64,000 bases of DNA from Isoperla grammatica. Its lineage: Eukaryota > Arthropoda > Insecta > Plecoptera > Perlodidae. The position numbers and the translations under genes are program-made. This document shows positions 11,735-22,447 of this stretch, piece by piece (the first letter of the stretch is position 1; each line of letters starts with the position of its first letter). The stretch spans positions 34,602 to 98,601 of the forward strand of contig CAMDTW010000479.1 in NCBI GenBank assembly GCA_945910005.1. The letters run 5' to 3'. The notes under the pieces are model-generated. The model made no database searches, had not been told where the DNA came from, and saw only the letters and a list, made by a program, of their open reading frames with translations.

Positions 11735-12023
11735 TATTATTAATTCTTGGCTGTCGGGTGTCGCTGCGTTAATTGTTGATTAAAACCTGACATTTCAAAC
11801 TAATTGCGTAGTTCATCTTCAGAGTTGAAGAGACAGTTGTTGAAGAGACAGAGACAAGGATGTTCACAGCAGGGTGGGGTACAGTCGCTGGGTAGAGCTG
11901 GTGAGTAGCTTCTACCAGGGACTGTCTCTTCAACTCTGAAGATTCACTACGCAATTAGTTCGAAACATCAGGTTTTAATCAACAATGGACGCGGCGACAC
12001 CCGACAGCCAAGAATTAATAATA
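11735..12023. mobile_element. Foldback element with hairpin-plus-GAAAC motif
   Basis: Arms 11735-11836 and 11918-12023 are near-perfect inverted copies carrying CTTGGCTGTCGGGTGTCGC, AACTAATTGCGTAGTTC and CAACTCTGAAGA. Each arm, read outward, gives CTGAAGAT, a short hairpin, then GAAA. A related piece (CTTGGCTGTCGGGTCTCGCC...) occurs at 60150-60235. Confidence 0.7.
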
Positions 12024-12151
12024 AATGCTTTTAATTTTTAAATGCAATTTAAATGCTATTTTGTTTCTCCATGGGGATAAACGTGCAAAATCTTGACTTA
12101 CGTTGAAGTAGGCAAATAGTAGTACTAATAGTAATAGTAGTACCTTGTGAC

Positions 12152-12856
12152 CAGTGGCGTAACTAGGAATTATTTCGGGGGGGGTTATTATGGAAAAGTG
12201 AGATGAGGGGACTGAAAGGGGTCTGGGGCGAAGCCCCAGCCGCCGGAGGCCATTTCGCCAAAGGCGAAATTTTTTTTCACTTCTATAATCATTTTGTGCC
12301 TTTTAGACTCAAAGAATACTACTCGAACCACTACTCGTTTGTTTGTATTATATTGAAGGTGCAGTGTTATACTTATAGCAGGTATTAATTATAGTTCTAA
12401 ATAAGAATTGCATAGAAATTATGTTTTTAATGTCTTATGGTTGTTCAATATAATCTCAACATAAAGTGAAAGATTGTGGTCACAAGTCACATACGTTATT
12501 TAAATTTTAATTCACAGACCATGATATTGTAATATTAGATTAATGCATTTTTATTTATATGTACCCTCACTTTTACTGGTTCGAGCGAAAGGTGTATTAG
12601 TTGTAGATGAACACATAAATAATATAATTGAATTATTGAAAGAAATTTTATATCCTATCTAAGTGAAGTGGTATGATAAATATAATGAAAATGTTGTTTG
12701 TTGCGATTGTTATACACTGAAGTGGTTTAAGGATCGTACAATATAGTATTAAGAAAATGTAGTATTAAATAAAATCATTCTCGATGTAGTTTCGGGGGGG
12801 GGGGGGGGGGGGGTTTAAACCCCCTAAACCCCCCCCCCCCCTTAGTTACGCCACTG
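12152..12856. mobile_element. hAT-like non-autonomous element 4
   Basis: Ends CAGTGGCGTAACTAGG and CTTAGTTACGCCACTG, flanked by perfect 8-bp duplication CTTGTGAC (12144-12151 and 12857-12864). It carries the GGGGCGAAGCCCCAGCCGCC module close to the left end and long G and C runs beside the right end. AT-rich inside; no transposase. Confidence 0.9.
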
Positions 12857-12902
12857 CTTGTGACTGAGGAAGACCTCGGAAAAAACCTCAGTCAGGATTG
12901 CC

Positions 12903-12986
12903 AGTGGCCGGTTTCAAACTGGCGACCTCCCGAATTAGAGCCTTGTGTACTACGCACTGAGCCATCACTATCGGTCACCGTATTAG
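12903..12986 (-). pseudogene. tRNA-derived relic (SINE head or tRNA pseudogene)
   Basis: On the minus strand the sequence has an A-box-like GATGGCTCAGTGCGTAG and, about 45 bases on, a B-box-like AGTTTGAAACCGG. This is the layout of a tRNA internal promoter. The acceptor ends do not pair well, so it is not a functional tRNA. Confidence 0.5.
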
Positions 12987-13069
12987 TGTTTTATTTATTA
13001 AAGGTCAACCTCAAACTTCTCGACACCTGTAAGCTGTGAGAAGCCACAAGACACGGTGATATGGAGTAT

Positions 13070-13238
13070 TAGGAGGAGTATGACACAATTCTCCAGAGCC
13101 ACCTCTCTTGTGTCAGAAACCATTCACCCAGTCCAACTGCCTCACATCAGGCTAGATCGCCTACCCCAACAACATCCCACTCAGTGCCTTCTCCCACCCC
13201 GCCAACTTCAACATGTCCTACATATCCTACAAGCAAGG
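13070..13238 (+). other. Possible Ser/Pro-rich exon
   Basis: An open stretch bounded by a candidate acceptor ATATGGAGTATTAG and donor AGCAAGG|GTAGGC encodes a Ser/Thr/Pro-rich segment beginning EEYDTILQSHLSC. There is no partner exon in matching phase nearby and no recognised domain. It may be chance. Confidence 0.25.
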
Positions 13239-13619
13239 GTAGGCTACCTAGTTTTTGGTGTGGATTTGGTAAATCCACACCAAACCACTAAACCAGATTT
13301 AGCAATTTCAAGAGGAATAAAGGAATATATAGAAATAAATAAATAATATGCATTCAAATTTTTGGTACAGTACTTGTGTTTTATTTTGGTTAAATTAAAA
13401 CCACTATATGGTTTGCTTATAGCTATCCATTATCTACCTATCTATTTATCTATCTTTATCTTTTCCCTCACTAAAATATGCTATTGTTGTGTCGACAATC
13501 AGATTGATTACCAGTCAATCTATTATCGACACCTGGAGCTTTATTTACTCACTGATATTGGGAATGAGGGGAAAGGATTTTCTGGTTAATTCATAAGCCT
13601 TGTAAGATTGTAAATTATT

Positions 13620-15130
13620 TAATAAAAACAACTACTATTCTACTTACATAAGCTTATCACTATCAATCCTATCATCCTAAATGAACTTCCTATCGGTTCG
13701 GCTGCCAGATTAGAAGAGAGCGATTGCAAGCTCTTGCAGCAAGAAGTGGGGGAGAGGGGGTTACCTCATCCACTCCTGGTTCCCATAATGCTAGCTTATG
13801 GAGTACAGTCATATGTAATATTTAGACAGTGATCTGCCTCAAATCCCCATATGCTGACTGTCAGTCTACAAACATATGGAGGGGCTTGTACTGTCTACTC
13901 AGCGATCTCAGATAGCAAGGATCCAGTGACCGAGGCCTGCAGTTCGCAGGCTAATCAGCTGGACAGGTTGAAGGCTGAGCAATAAGTCTACAATGTACTT
14001 GAAAAGTTATCTAATCATATTTATGATTGCTAAATTATGATTTACCAATCAATCAATGGATATTGATTGAAAGGCTTCCCTGCCCTCATCACACTATTGA
14101 TTATTTGGGCTTATCGTCTCATATTTTTGCAACGAGGCTATTATTTTGTTCTATATTCCAGTTATTTATCTATAAATCAAATCAAATCAAATCAAATCTA
14201 TCTATCTATCTAGACTATCTGAACTGATTCCAGTAATATACAAAAGAGGATTAGAAACAACACAATTTAGCTGGGTATGGAACTTAAAGGAAAACAACAA
14301 TATAGCCTAGCAGAAGATAGCACAACAAAACAAACTACTAGAAAAAGAGAACATGAACAAGAAAAATGAATTACAAAAAAATAAAAATGTTAACTATGCC
14401 AATTTTTTTAATAAATTCGGAAGTATGCTAAATTTTAACTTATTTTAAAAATTAGATAGGGGCCGAAGTGTTAAACTCGAGGTTCTACTAAGAGGCTAAT
14501 TGAACTATCCAAACATTATAATGTATTGTTATTGTAGGAATCAAGAGAACCAGGGGCGAGTCCATTGATAGCGCAATCAGTTTAATTCTACTAACGCCCC
14601 AGCAGACTGTGCCAAAACCTCCAATGATGGATGAAAATGACCATTTTGCATGCATGGTGGGGGCCACGTTGAAGAGACTAGAGGCCAAGAAAGCAGCAGA
14701 ACCTCGCATAAGTTTGCAAACCAGCTGTTTGTTGCTGAACTTGGTGAATCGGACTGATACGGCCTGATAAATAAATAAATAAAATTAAAAATTAAATGAA
14801 TAAAGATTAATTAATAAATAATAATAAATTAATAAATAAGTAGGGTCTAATTAATAAATAATATAATTAACAGAGATGGGCAAAATGCTCCAAAAGATGT
14901 ATTTGAAATACAAAAATACAAATGTACACCTATTTTGAAAATACTCTTAAATACATATTGCTGTAAATCAGCATAAATGAGTAAATCAATAAGAATCAAT
15001 TAATAATAAATCAATAATAATAACTGCATATGAATTTCAACATAATTAACTTTAATAACTGACCAAACAGTAACTAAAAAGCACTATGAGGTGGGTCCAG
15101 GAGTAACAAAAATTGCTTTAAAATATTAAA
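13620..15130. other. AT-rich stretch with SINE tail fragment and microsatellites
   Basis: Contains a minus-strand SINE tail fragment (14096-14142), ATCAA and ATCT microsatellites (14173-14213) and AATA-rich DNA. No supported gene. Confidence 0.5.
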
Positions 15131-15325
15131 ATAATTGGGCCTAGATGAGCATAGCGAAGCGGGGTGAATCTCTCATTTCAACGATCAGCTCTGTCTGTGC
15201 ATTTGTTTGTGTGTGCATACAATATTGTACGTCACGCACGGTCAAACGGCTTGACGGATTTGGCTGAAACTTTCGGTCAACACTCGTAACGACAAAACTT
15301 AAACCACCACCTTGTAAAAAAAAAA
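15130..15325. repeat. Probable dispersed repeat
   Basis: The block GAGCATAGCGAAGCGGGG ... CGGCTTGACGGATTTGGCTG resembles a widespread invertebrate repeat signature (ACGG...GATTTGG.TGAAAC). No termini were defined, so this is recognition by resemblance only. Confidence 0.3.
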
Positions 15326-15557
15326 AAAACTAGAAGAAAAAAAATCGCTCTTCTGGCAACACGGAGCTTTTTCCTAGTTGTAACCTAATTGTACTATCAT
15401 TTGTAATTATTATTCACTTTCCTCCTTTGCAAATCAGTTTTTTATAACTGAATATGATAAGACATAACATAAGTAAATAACTACAACAATAATGAAACAT
15501 AATGTAGGTTGTTATTAATCTCATTGATGTTTATGACAATGAACTGCAATACTGCAA

Positions 15558-15633
15558 GTGAATCTGTAGTTCTAGTGGTAAGCATTCCCGCTTCCAATGC
15601 AGAAAGTCCCGGGTTCAAATCCTGGTTCAGGCA
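15558..15633 (+). pseudogene. tRNA-Gly(TCC)-like pseudogene
   Basis: A-box TAGTTCTAGTGGTAAGC, a loop CTTCCAA that would place anticodon TCC, and a perfect B-box GGTTCAAATCC are in tRNA order and spacing. The T arm pairs (CCGGG with CCTGG). The acceptor and anticodon stems do not pair properly, so it is a degenerate tRNA or SINE head. Confidence 0.6.
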
Positions 15634-15733
15634 GTCTATGTTTTTTTACTTTACTTCTTGTCTTAGAAATAAGTAAACGGTAAATAAGTAAATCAAATTT
15701 CTTGAGAAAACTCTTGACGACTTGCATAACCAG

Positions 15734-17796
15734 ATGTCTACCCACGAACAGCTCATAAGTAGTCACGATGATGACAAATTGCGTGCTTTACTGATGAAGA
15801 GTGAGCTGAGAGCTAAAATCAATAGTATGTGTGTTACCCAACAAGTGGATGTGCAAAATTTAGAAACAAATTACAAACACACAAACCTCCTTGTCACTGA
15901 TTTGAAAACCGATTTGAATGTAGCGAGAAGAAGTTTTGGCCTCGAAACTGGGAATTTAACTCTTAGAGTTAATGAACTCTCGCTGAAATTGCAGCAGTAC
16001 ATAGAAAGTACTAAGACGATTACGACTCAAGTTGTTGAAAATTTAGGTAAGTATGTACCTTATTATTATTTAAGTCAATATACCTACTTACTATTAAACG
16101 ACAGTAGAGTTAAAGCAAGTGAGCGTTACACGGTAGGCGAGTAGGCCTATACATACACTGGCATTGTTTCTTTGTGATATCACATAGAATGCATTAGAGT
16201 TTGCAGCTTCATTAGCTTCCACCCCGTTTCAAACATGTTCAATGTTGCAAATTGTTAAGTACCTTGTTAGAGAATCGTTGCACTATTTGTTGATAATGAT
16301 TCCGCCTGCATTGATTGCCATCTTTGTATGGGCAGTAATTGAATAAACACGTCAGTCACTGTTAGGTATAGGGGACGCATATTTTCATTCGTGGTTCTCC
16401 CATAATTCTTTGTGTGTGCTAAAATAATTTTTCTCCTCGTACCTTAAATGTAATAATACACTGAAATGAATTTCATTTGTCAGAAATTATGTGAGATTGT
16501 TGGAGATAGTTCATGAATCATGAGGTGTCCTTTCATGTGTCTTCAACCTCTCTGAATAATATTCGTTGTGATACTTGCAAATTCAACGACGCCATGAGCT
16601 CGTCGTTTGTATTATGCAATGTTTATCAGTTGGGTTGGTCCAGGAATTCAATGACCTAGTGATTACGATTTGAGTCCATATATGTTGATGTAAAATATAT
16701 TGTGTGCAAAAAAGGAAAAATTGAATCGGGGCCCTTTAAATATCAATATTTAGTTAATGCATGGGGTGATTGTAGATCTCGTAGGAAAATAAGACTGTTG
16801 ATGAAGATACGGACAGGTATAGCCCGATCATGTAGCCTTTTCGTGTAATAGCCTGAAACAAATTCTGCCTGGTTTCGTTTCATATTTGATGATATGTAAT
16901 ATTGAATGAATGAGTTCGCAAAGAAACCGAATTAATCGTTTTCCGAATATGCAGTTAACAGTTACAGACTCTCGAGGGTCGATAGCGAGAGTGATGCGGT
17001 TTTGAGACAATTGTTTGTTTTCAGCAGCAAATGACGAAAGGCGGCTAAATGAGACCCAAGCCGCTCTCGACCGCAAGATGGCGCTCCTTAACGCAGAAAC
17101 AGAAAACTTGCGGGGAAAGCAGGCCGCGTTCAGTGGGACTGTAGACGTGGCACTCGAGACAGCTTTTGAATACGTTCAGAACATGGCGCTCCTAAATGCC
17201 GAAATAGAAAGATCGCGGGGAATGCAAGCCGCGTTCAATAGCTCCGCAGACGTGGCGCAGGACATGGTAATGGACTTTGATCGCAAGATGACGATGCTTG
17301 ACGCCGATATAGAAAGTATGCGGAGAAGGCTGTTAGCGTTCAGTAGCGATGTAGACGTGGCGCAGGACATGGTAATGGACTTTGGTCGCAAGATGGCGAT
17401 GCTTGACGCCGATATAGAAAGTATGCAGAGAAGGCTGTTAGCGTTCAGTAGCGATGTAGACGTGGCGCAGGAGGGCACCAGACGCACGCCATCACCCTCG
17501 GGTAAGTCCGTCCTCTCAACACTCGCAAGGCTCTCGACAAATTTTCAGATTTCTCTAATAGAAGTCTCTTGGTTTCAGAATCGCCACTGGTAGCGCGACG
17601 TCTCCCTGGTTGTGGATGGTGGCAAGCCACACTTCTAATAAACATCGCGGTACTGACCTTGTTTGTGGTGTTTTTTTACCAGAACTACGACGATCGCCAT
17701 AGCTGTTGGCGGCACGGCGCCGACCTTCAAAACTTATTCGACTATATGAAAAGGTGGGGGCTCACCAAGAGGAACCCCGGACCGATACCCCTCTAG
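15734..17796 (+). CDS. Coiled-coil tail-anchored protein with KASH-like C-terminus
   Basis: Three exons, 15734(or earlier)-16046, 17025-17501 and 17579-17796, join in the same phase with good GT-AG sites (TTTAG|GTAAGT, TTTTCAG, TCGG|GTAAGT, GGTTTCAG). From the ATG at 15734 they total 1008 bases, 335 residues. The reading frame is open upstream to 15692, so there may be an earlier exon. Residues 1-260 are charged and heptad-rich, with about three 35-residue repeats built on MLDADIESM.RRLLAFSSDV (17155-17470). A hydrophobic segment at about residues 278-297 (ATLLINIAVLTLFVVFF) is followed by a 38-residue tail with one Cys (DRHSCWRHG) that ends PGPIPL. Coiled coil, single anchor and a short Cys-containing, Pro-ending tail is the layout of KASH (nesprin/Klarsicht-type) proteins of the outer nuclear membrane, which bind SUN proteins. 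The tail is longer and divergent, so another tail-anchored protein is possible. Confidence 0.6.
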
Positions 17797-19509
17797 ATAT
17801 TGTACTGGATGTTGCTGGATAGTGCATACCAATACTGGATCTGCAGATCCAGTATTGACTACGTATATCAGGCAGTCCAAACCGATTTGATCAAAACAGT
17901 TTGAAAGGAATCGGTTTGATATCTTCCCGTATATCAAGCAAACTCGAATTGGTTTCGCGAAACCCAGCTGAAACCGGTTTGAAAGTGACACATAGGTCTG
18001 GTCGTTGGACCTTCTCTAAGCCTTCTTTTTCTAAGGAGGAGTGAGTTAGAGAAACTTAGAGCAATTATTGTTTATTGTTTATTGTATAGTAGCTTCCGTT
18101 GATCCAAAACAGTTTTGAAATTGGAATTGTCAAAGAGATACAAATACATATAAAAATAAGAACTTAATAGATAGATATGTACATAAATACTGGGTAATAA
18201 AAAGTGAAACATATTAAAATACAGTGTATACTAGTTCATATACAAGTCCAACAGACACTTCCATGCTAGGCTATGTTTTTAGGTCTTCAAATTCACTCAC
18301 AGAGTAAAATGAATGGGAGATCAGAAATTTGGACAGTTGTAATTTGAATGAATACATATTAGTTTCGGCTTTGAGATGATTAGGAAGAAGGTTGTAGTAG
18401 ATGGATGCCAATGTTGTGGGGGCTTTTCTTTGAGAGTGACAGTTTCTTTGGGAGGACATGAAGATTGTGTTTTGACCTGGTGTCGTGGGAATGAATGTCT
18501 GCATTTGATGTGAGCTGGTGAATATTAGCTTTCGTGTGAGTGACTATTTCAAAAATAAAAAGGCATGGGACAGTGAGAATGCTGTGCAACCTGAACAATT
18601 CCCGACAAGGGTGGCGATTGTCAACTCCACACATAATTCTGACTGCCCGCTTTTGCATTCTGAAAATGCGTAGTCTGTTGGCTTCACAAGTAACTCCCCA
18701 GAAGGTTATTCCATATCTGAGTACAGATTGAAAGAGTGAGTGGAATATTATTTTTGTTGTGTGGAGGTTCGTTAGAGTTTTTACAGTTTTTATAAGATAG
18801 CAGATTTGGCCAAGTTTTGAACAGATTTTGTTTTTCTGTTCAGTCCAGGTCAGTGTAGAGTCGAGGAGGAGTCCAAGAAATTCCACACTTTTTTTAAATT
18901 TCAACTGTTCTTTGCCATCTGTTATGTGAAAATCTAAAGGTGCCTTGACGAGGGAAGCAGAGAAATGAATTAGGAAGGTTTTTGCAGAGTTAAGTACTAA
19001 TTTGTTCGATTCAAACCAGGCACATAGAATGGCAAAGGTAGATATCACTAACTCGCGTAGCTGCACGGCATCTAGATTGTGAAAGAGAAGGCTAGTGTCA
19101 TCTGCATATAAGAAAATCCGCACTTCCGGGAAAGTTAACGGAAGGTCGTTTATATAGATGATGAACAGAACTGGTCCAAGAATGGAGCCTTGTGGATCAC
19201 CCACACAACTCATGTCTGATTTTGATTGGAAAGTTACGCGGGTACTAGCATTGAGTTGGTGTGTTATAGTTACGCATTGGTTTCTGTGTTTAAGATATGA
19301 GACAAACCATTCAAGAGCCTTGTCTCTGACCCCATAAAATTCTAGTTTCTTGGTAAGAATGGTGTGGTCAACGCAGTCAAAAGCCTTTGAGAGGTCGCAA
19401 AACATTCCCAAGACATTTGAACCACTGTCTATGGCACCATATACTCTTTCCATAAGGCTCCTAATAGCGGAGTTAGTGGATCTAATAGGTAGGAATCCAT
19501 GCTGGTCAT

Positions 19510-19904
19510 ATATTTATTTATTTATTTATTAATGGGGCTTAACGTCTCATATTTATGCAACGATGGCTAATCGAGACGATGAGCGGGTGATAATGAAGAT
19601 GAGAAAGATGATAATGAAGAATAAAGCCACATCCGAATCAGATCCATTGTACGTCGCGTGAGTCGTCATACGGGAGTCCATCCAGCAAGGGAGGGCAGGG
19701 CCAAGTGGGAGGAGAAATATGCAATGGGACAGTGGGGGGGAAAGGGGATTGGGGTGTGGACTGCACTTCGTCTGACTTCTCCTCCTCGACCAGTCCGGCT
19801 TGGGTGGCCCTACCAGAAGCATACGCTCCCGCCGGCATAGCTCTCGGGATCAACAAAGCACGCAAACCTGCCCACCACGATAAGGTTGCAGTCCCTGGGC
19901 AGGC
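19510..19904 (-). mobile_element. SINE, variant A, inside LINE ORF2
   Basis: Full-length 395-bp copy with an ATTT-repeat tail on the left and a CCCTGGGCAGG head on the right. It is flanked by 10-bp duplication TGCTGGTCAT (19500-19509 and 19905-19914). Element plus one duplication is 405 bp (135 codons), and the RT frame (ILSNDQ then HGFLPIRST) is continuous without it. Confidence 0.95.
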
Positions 19905-20418
19905 TGCTGGTCATTACTTAGAATGTTGTTGTCCCTAAGAAATTCGAAAAGTCTGGTTTTCATTAGGTTTTCAAAAACTTTAGAAAATACCGAGAGGATT
20001 GATATAGGTCTATAGTTGTTGATTTCTGTCCTTTTGCCCTTATTTTTGTAGATTGGGATGACTTTCGCCCACTCGAGTCTTTCAGGAAATATTCCTGTAT
20101 CTACCGAGAAGTTAAAGATGTTAGCTAGAGGGAATGAAACAATATGTTTTGCCTGCTTTATCAGTTTGATTGGGAGTTCATCAAGGCCTACGGAATTCGT
20201 GTTTTTTAGGTTTGAGATGGTCTTGACTATTTCGGAAGGGGTCGTTTGCGTACATGTCATGGGGTTGTGGTTCGGTTCTAAAGAAGTGCGCATTAGTGTT
20301 ATTGGGTCTATTAGTGGGACTTGAGAATTGTTATTGTTGTAGTTTGATTTGAGAAGTTTTAGTGGGGCTTCAAGAAAGTAAGAATTGAATGTTTCAGAGA
20401 TCTCAGTGGGGTTGTTAA

Positions 20419-21138
20419 GGGGAAGGTACACTGAAAATCTTGTCTTCTACAGATTATAAGCAAATGTATTAACATTTTGATACAACATGTATTTTTCCTA
20501 AAAATTAGTTTTGGAGAGAACAAATTTTTTTTTTTCATTTTTCAAAATTGTGCAAACAAATTTGTCAAAATTGTTGACAGCTAGGGAAATTGCTACTTCG
20601 TTTTCATTTTCCATTTTTTTTTTTTTTTTTTTTTTTTTTTACATTGAGATAAGAACACATAGAACACAAATTGGATGAGACTTTCTTCATAAATGTCTTA
20701 TATTTCTTTCTGTATACCTTTACGTTCACATATATTCAAAGTTTAAGATTTTAATATATATTTCATATTAATTATTTTTTTAAAACCAAACCATACATGG
20801 TATCCAACATTTGAGATCCATGTTTTGAGCCTCCTACTATATTAAACACATACACAAAAAACCAGATGTCTGGGTCCAGACAAAAAAAGGAGTAGGGATT
20901 TGTAAATTGATAAATGTAGCAAAAAAGTTAAGAAGTTACAGGCCGTTGAATGCGTGAATTCACGCAGTTCAAGCGCGCAGAACACAACATAATTTATTTG
21001 GCATATAGTATTAGCGTGAACTTAAAATTAAATTGCTTTAAGAGAAAACTGATAAAATATAGTATTTAATAAAAAAAAAAAAAAAAAAATGACCATCAGT
21101 GAAATGTTGTGATTTTTCAGTGTAGGCCTACCTTCCCC
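20419..21138. mobile_element. TTAA-flanked non-autonomous DNA element (piggyBac-like)
   Basis: A 720-bp AT-rich insertion with terminal inverted repeats GGGGAAGGTACACTGAAAA (left) and GGGGAAGGTAGGCCTACACT (right, inverted), and TTAA on both sides (20415-20418, 21139-21142). The TTAA target is the hallmark of piggyBac-type transposition; superfamily assignment rests on that only. It contains a long T run (20618-20640) and an A run (21071-21089). It disrupts LINE ORF2 between endonuclease and RT. Confidence 0.88.
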
Positions 21139-22447
21139 TTAATTGTTTTGCCGTTGTGTTCGAGAATAACATTACGGAAGGTGTTATTTGCTTTCCGTGC
21201 TTCTTGGTTGACTGTGTTCCAGACAGCTTTGCTACGGTTATCTGAGAACATAATATGGTGGACGAGATGAGATTGTTTTGCTTTTCTGAGTGTTTTTTTG
21301 TGCGCTGTTTTAAACGTTCTGTAACTTTCCATGAAAGTCGTGTTGCTTTTAAATTCCATGCTTTTGCTTTTTTTATAGTAATCTTAAAACACGCTGCAAC
21401 TAGATTTTATGTCGGTTGTTACCCAAGATTTATTTTTTGGCACTTGTTTTGTACATTTAAGCGGTATGTGTTCATTAAGATATGCTTTCATTTTTTGGTC
21501 AAATGCGTTATATTTTTCGTCAGTGGAATGTGCTGAGAACACACTTAGCCATGTTTCTTTGTGAAGGGCATTTAAAAAATTATTTACATTGGTGGGTGTG
21601 TATAGACGACGTTTTGTGGAAGGCTGTTTTGGATGTGTCGTGTGCACTATCCTTTTAGTGCTAAGGAGGAGACCTTCATGATCCGATATCCCGTTTGTTA
21701 CTTGCGCGACCGATAAAAGCGTTGGGTCTATATTACAAAAAATGTTGTCTAGAACAGTTTGACTCGAGGGGGTTATTCTAGTTGGAAAATTAACCGTGGG
21801 AAGGATGTTGTAAGAAAGTAGCAGTTGGACCAAATCGTCCTTACTCCTACTATTTTCTAAAAAGTTCACATTGAAATCCCCACGGATATAAATTAGTTTC
21901 TTTTCAGTTTTTATACGGCATAAAATGTCTTCTAGCCTTGTCAAGAAGGTGTCGATGTTGCCAACGGGAGATCTGTAGAAAGACAATGTGATCATGTTCT
22001 TTGTGGTTGGGAGTAATACTTCAATTGCACAACATTCAAAGTGTTTTTCAATACTGAACTGTATCAAGTCCTCTCGATTGTTAAAATTAAAATTTTCTTT
22101 TACAAAGACACATGTGCCCCCATGTTTGTATGTGGCTCTGCAATAAAAAGAACCAAGTACAAAGTTGGGTATTTAACCACATGAGATTATGTTATCGTTA
22201 CTGAGCCAGTGTTCCGATAGGCATAGCACATCGGTGCTGGGAGCGTCTTTAAGCATTACTGTTAGTGTGTTAAGTTTGAACTGATTGAGGGACTGTACAT
22301 TTTGGGAAAATATTTTGAAAGAGTTGTCAATTGCAGAGTCAGTGGGTAGGTCCAGAGTTGTCTGGTTATGAGTCCTTGTGGATAAAGGCCTTGTAAATAA
22401 AGGGCTGCCTAAGGCGGGTGGTGTGTTTGTGAGAACGGTTTTTGAGT

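Larger units (their letters stand above)
18271..22440 (-). pseudogene. LINE ORF2: APE-type endonuclease and reverse transcriptase
   Basis: Endonuclease blocks run from FSQNVQSLNQ (about 22310) through LSEHWLSND, GDFNVNFL and NGISDHEGLL (about 21680). RT blocks follow: GLDELPIKLI, NYRPISILSVFSKVFENLM, FCDLSKAFDCVDH, GDPQGSILGP, FLYADDTSLLF and FLGLLLDSTLTW. This is the enzyme that nicks target DNA and copies LINE RNA. Breaks: in-frame TAA near 22173 and at 21384-21386, a frameshift near 18425, and two insertions. Removing the TTAA element with one TTAA, and the SINE with one 10-bp repeat, leaves the frame continuous at both sites. So the insertions hit an otherwise readable copy. The catalytic YADD is kept. 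Confidence 0.88.

Noticed and set aside
15558..15633. Functional tRNA-Gly gene
   Set aside because: Promoter boxes are good, but acceptor and anticodon stems do not pair.
17176..17487. Minus-strand frame with three repeats opposite the KASH-like gene
   Set aside because: Mirror of the 105-bp coding repeat; the plus-strand exons have matching splice phases.
19553..19822. Recurrent peptide frames such as those containing MTTHATYNGSDSD
   Set aside because: They appear in every SINE copy at the same place and drift with indels; they are translations of a non-coding SINE body.
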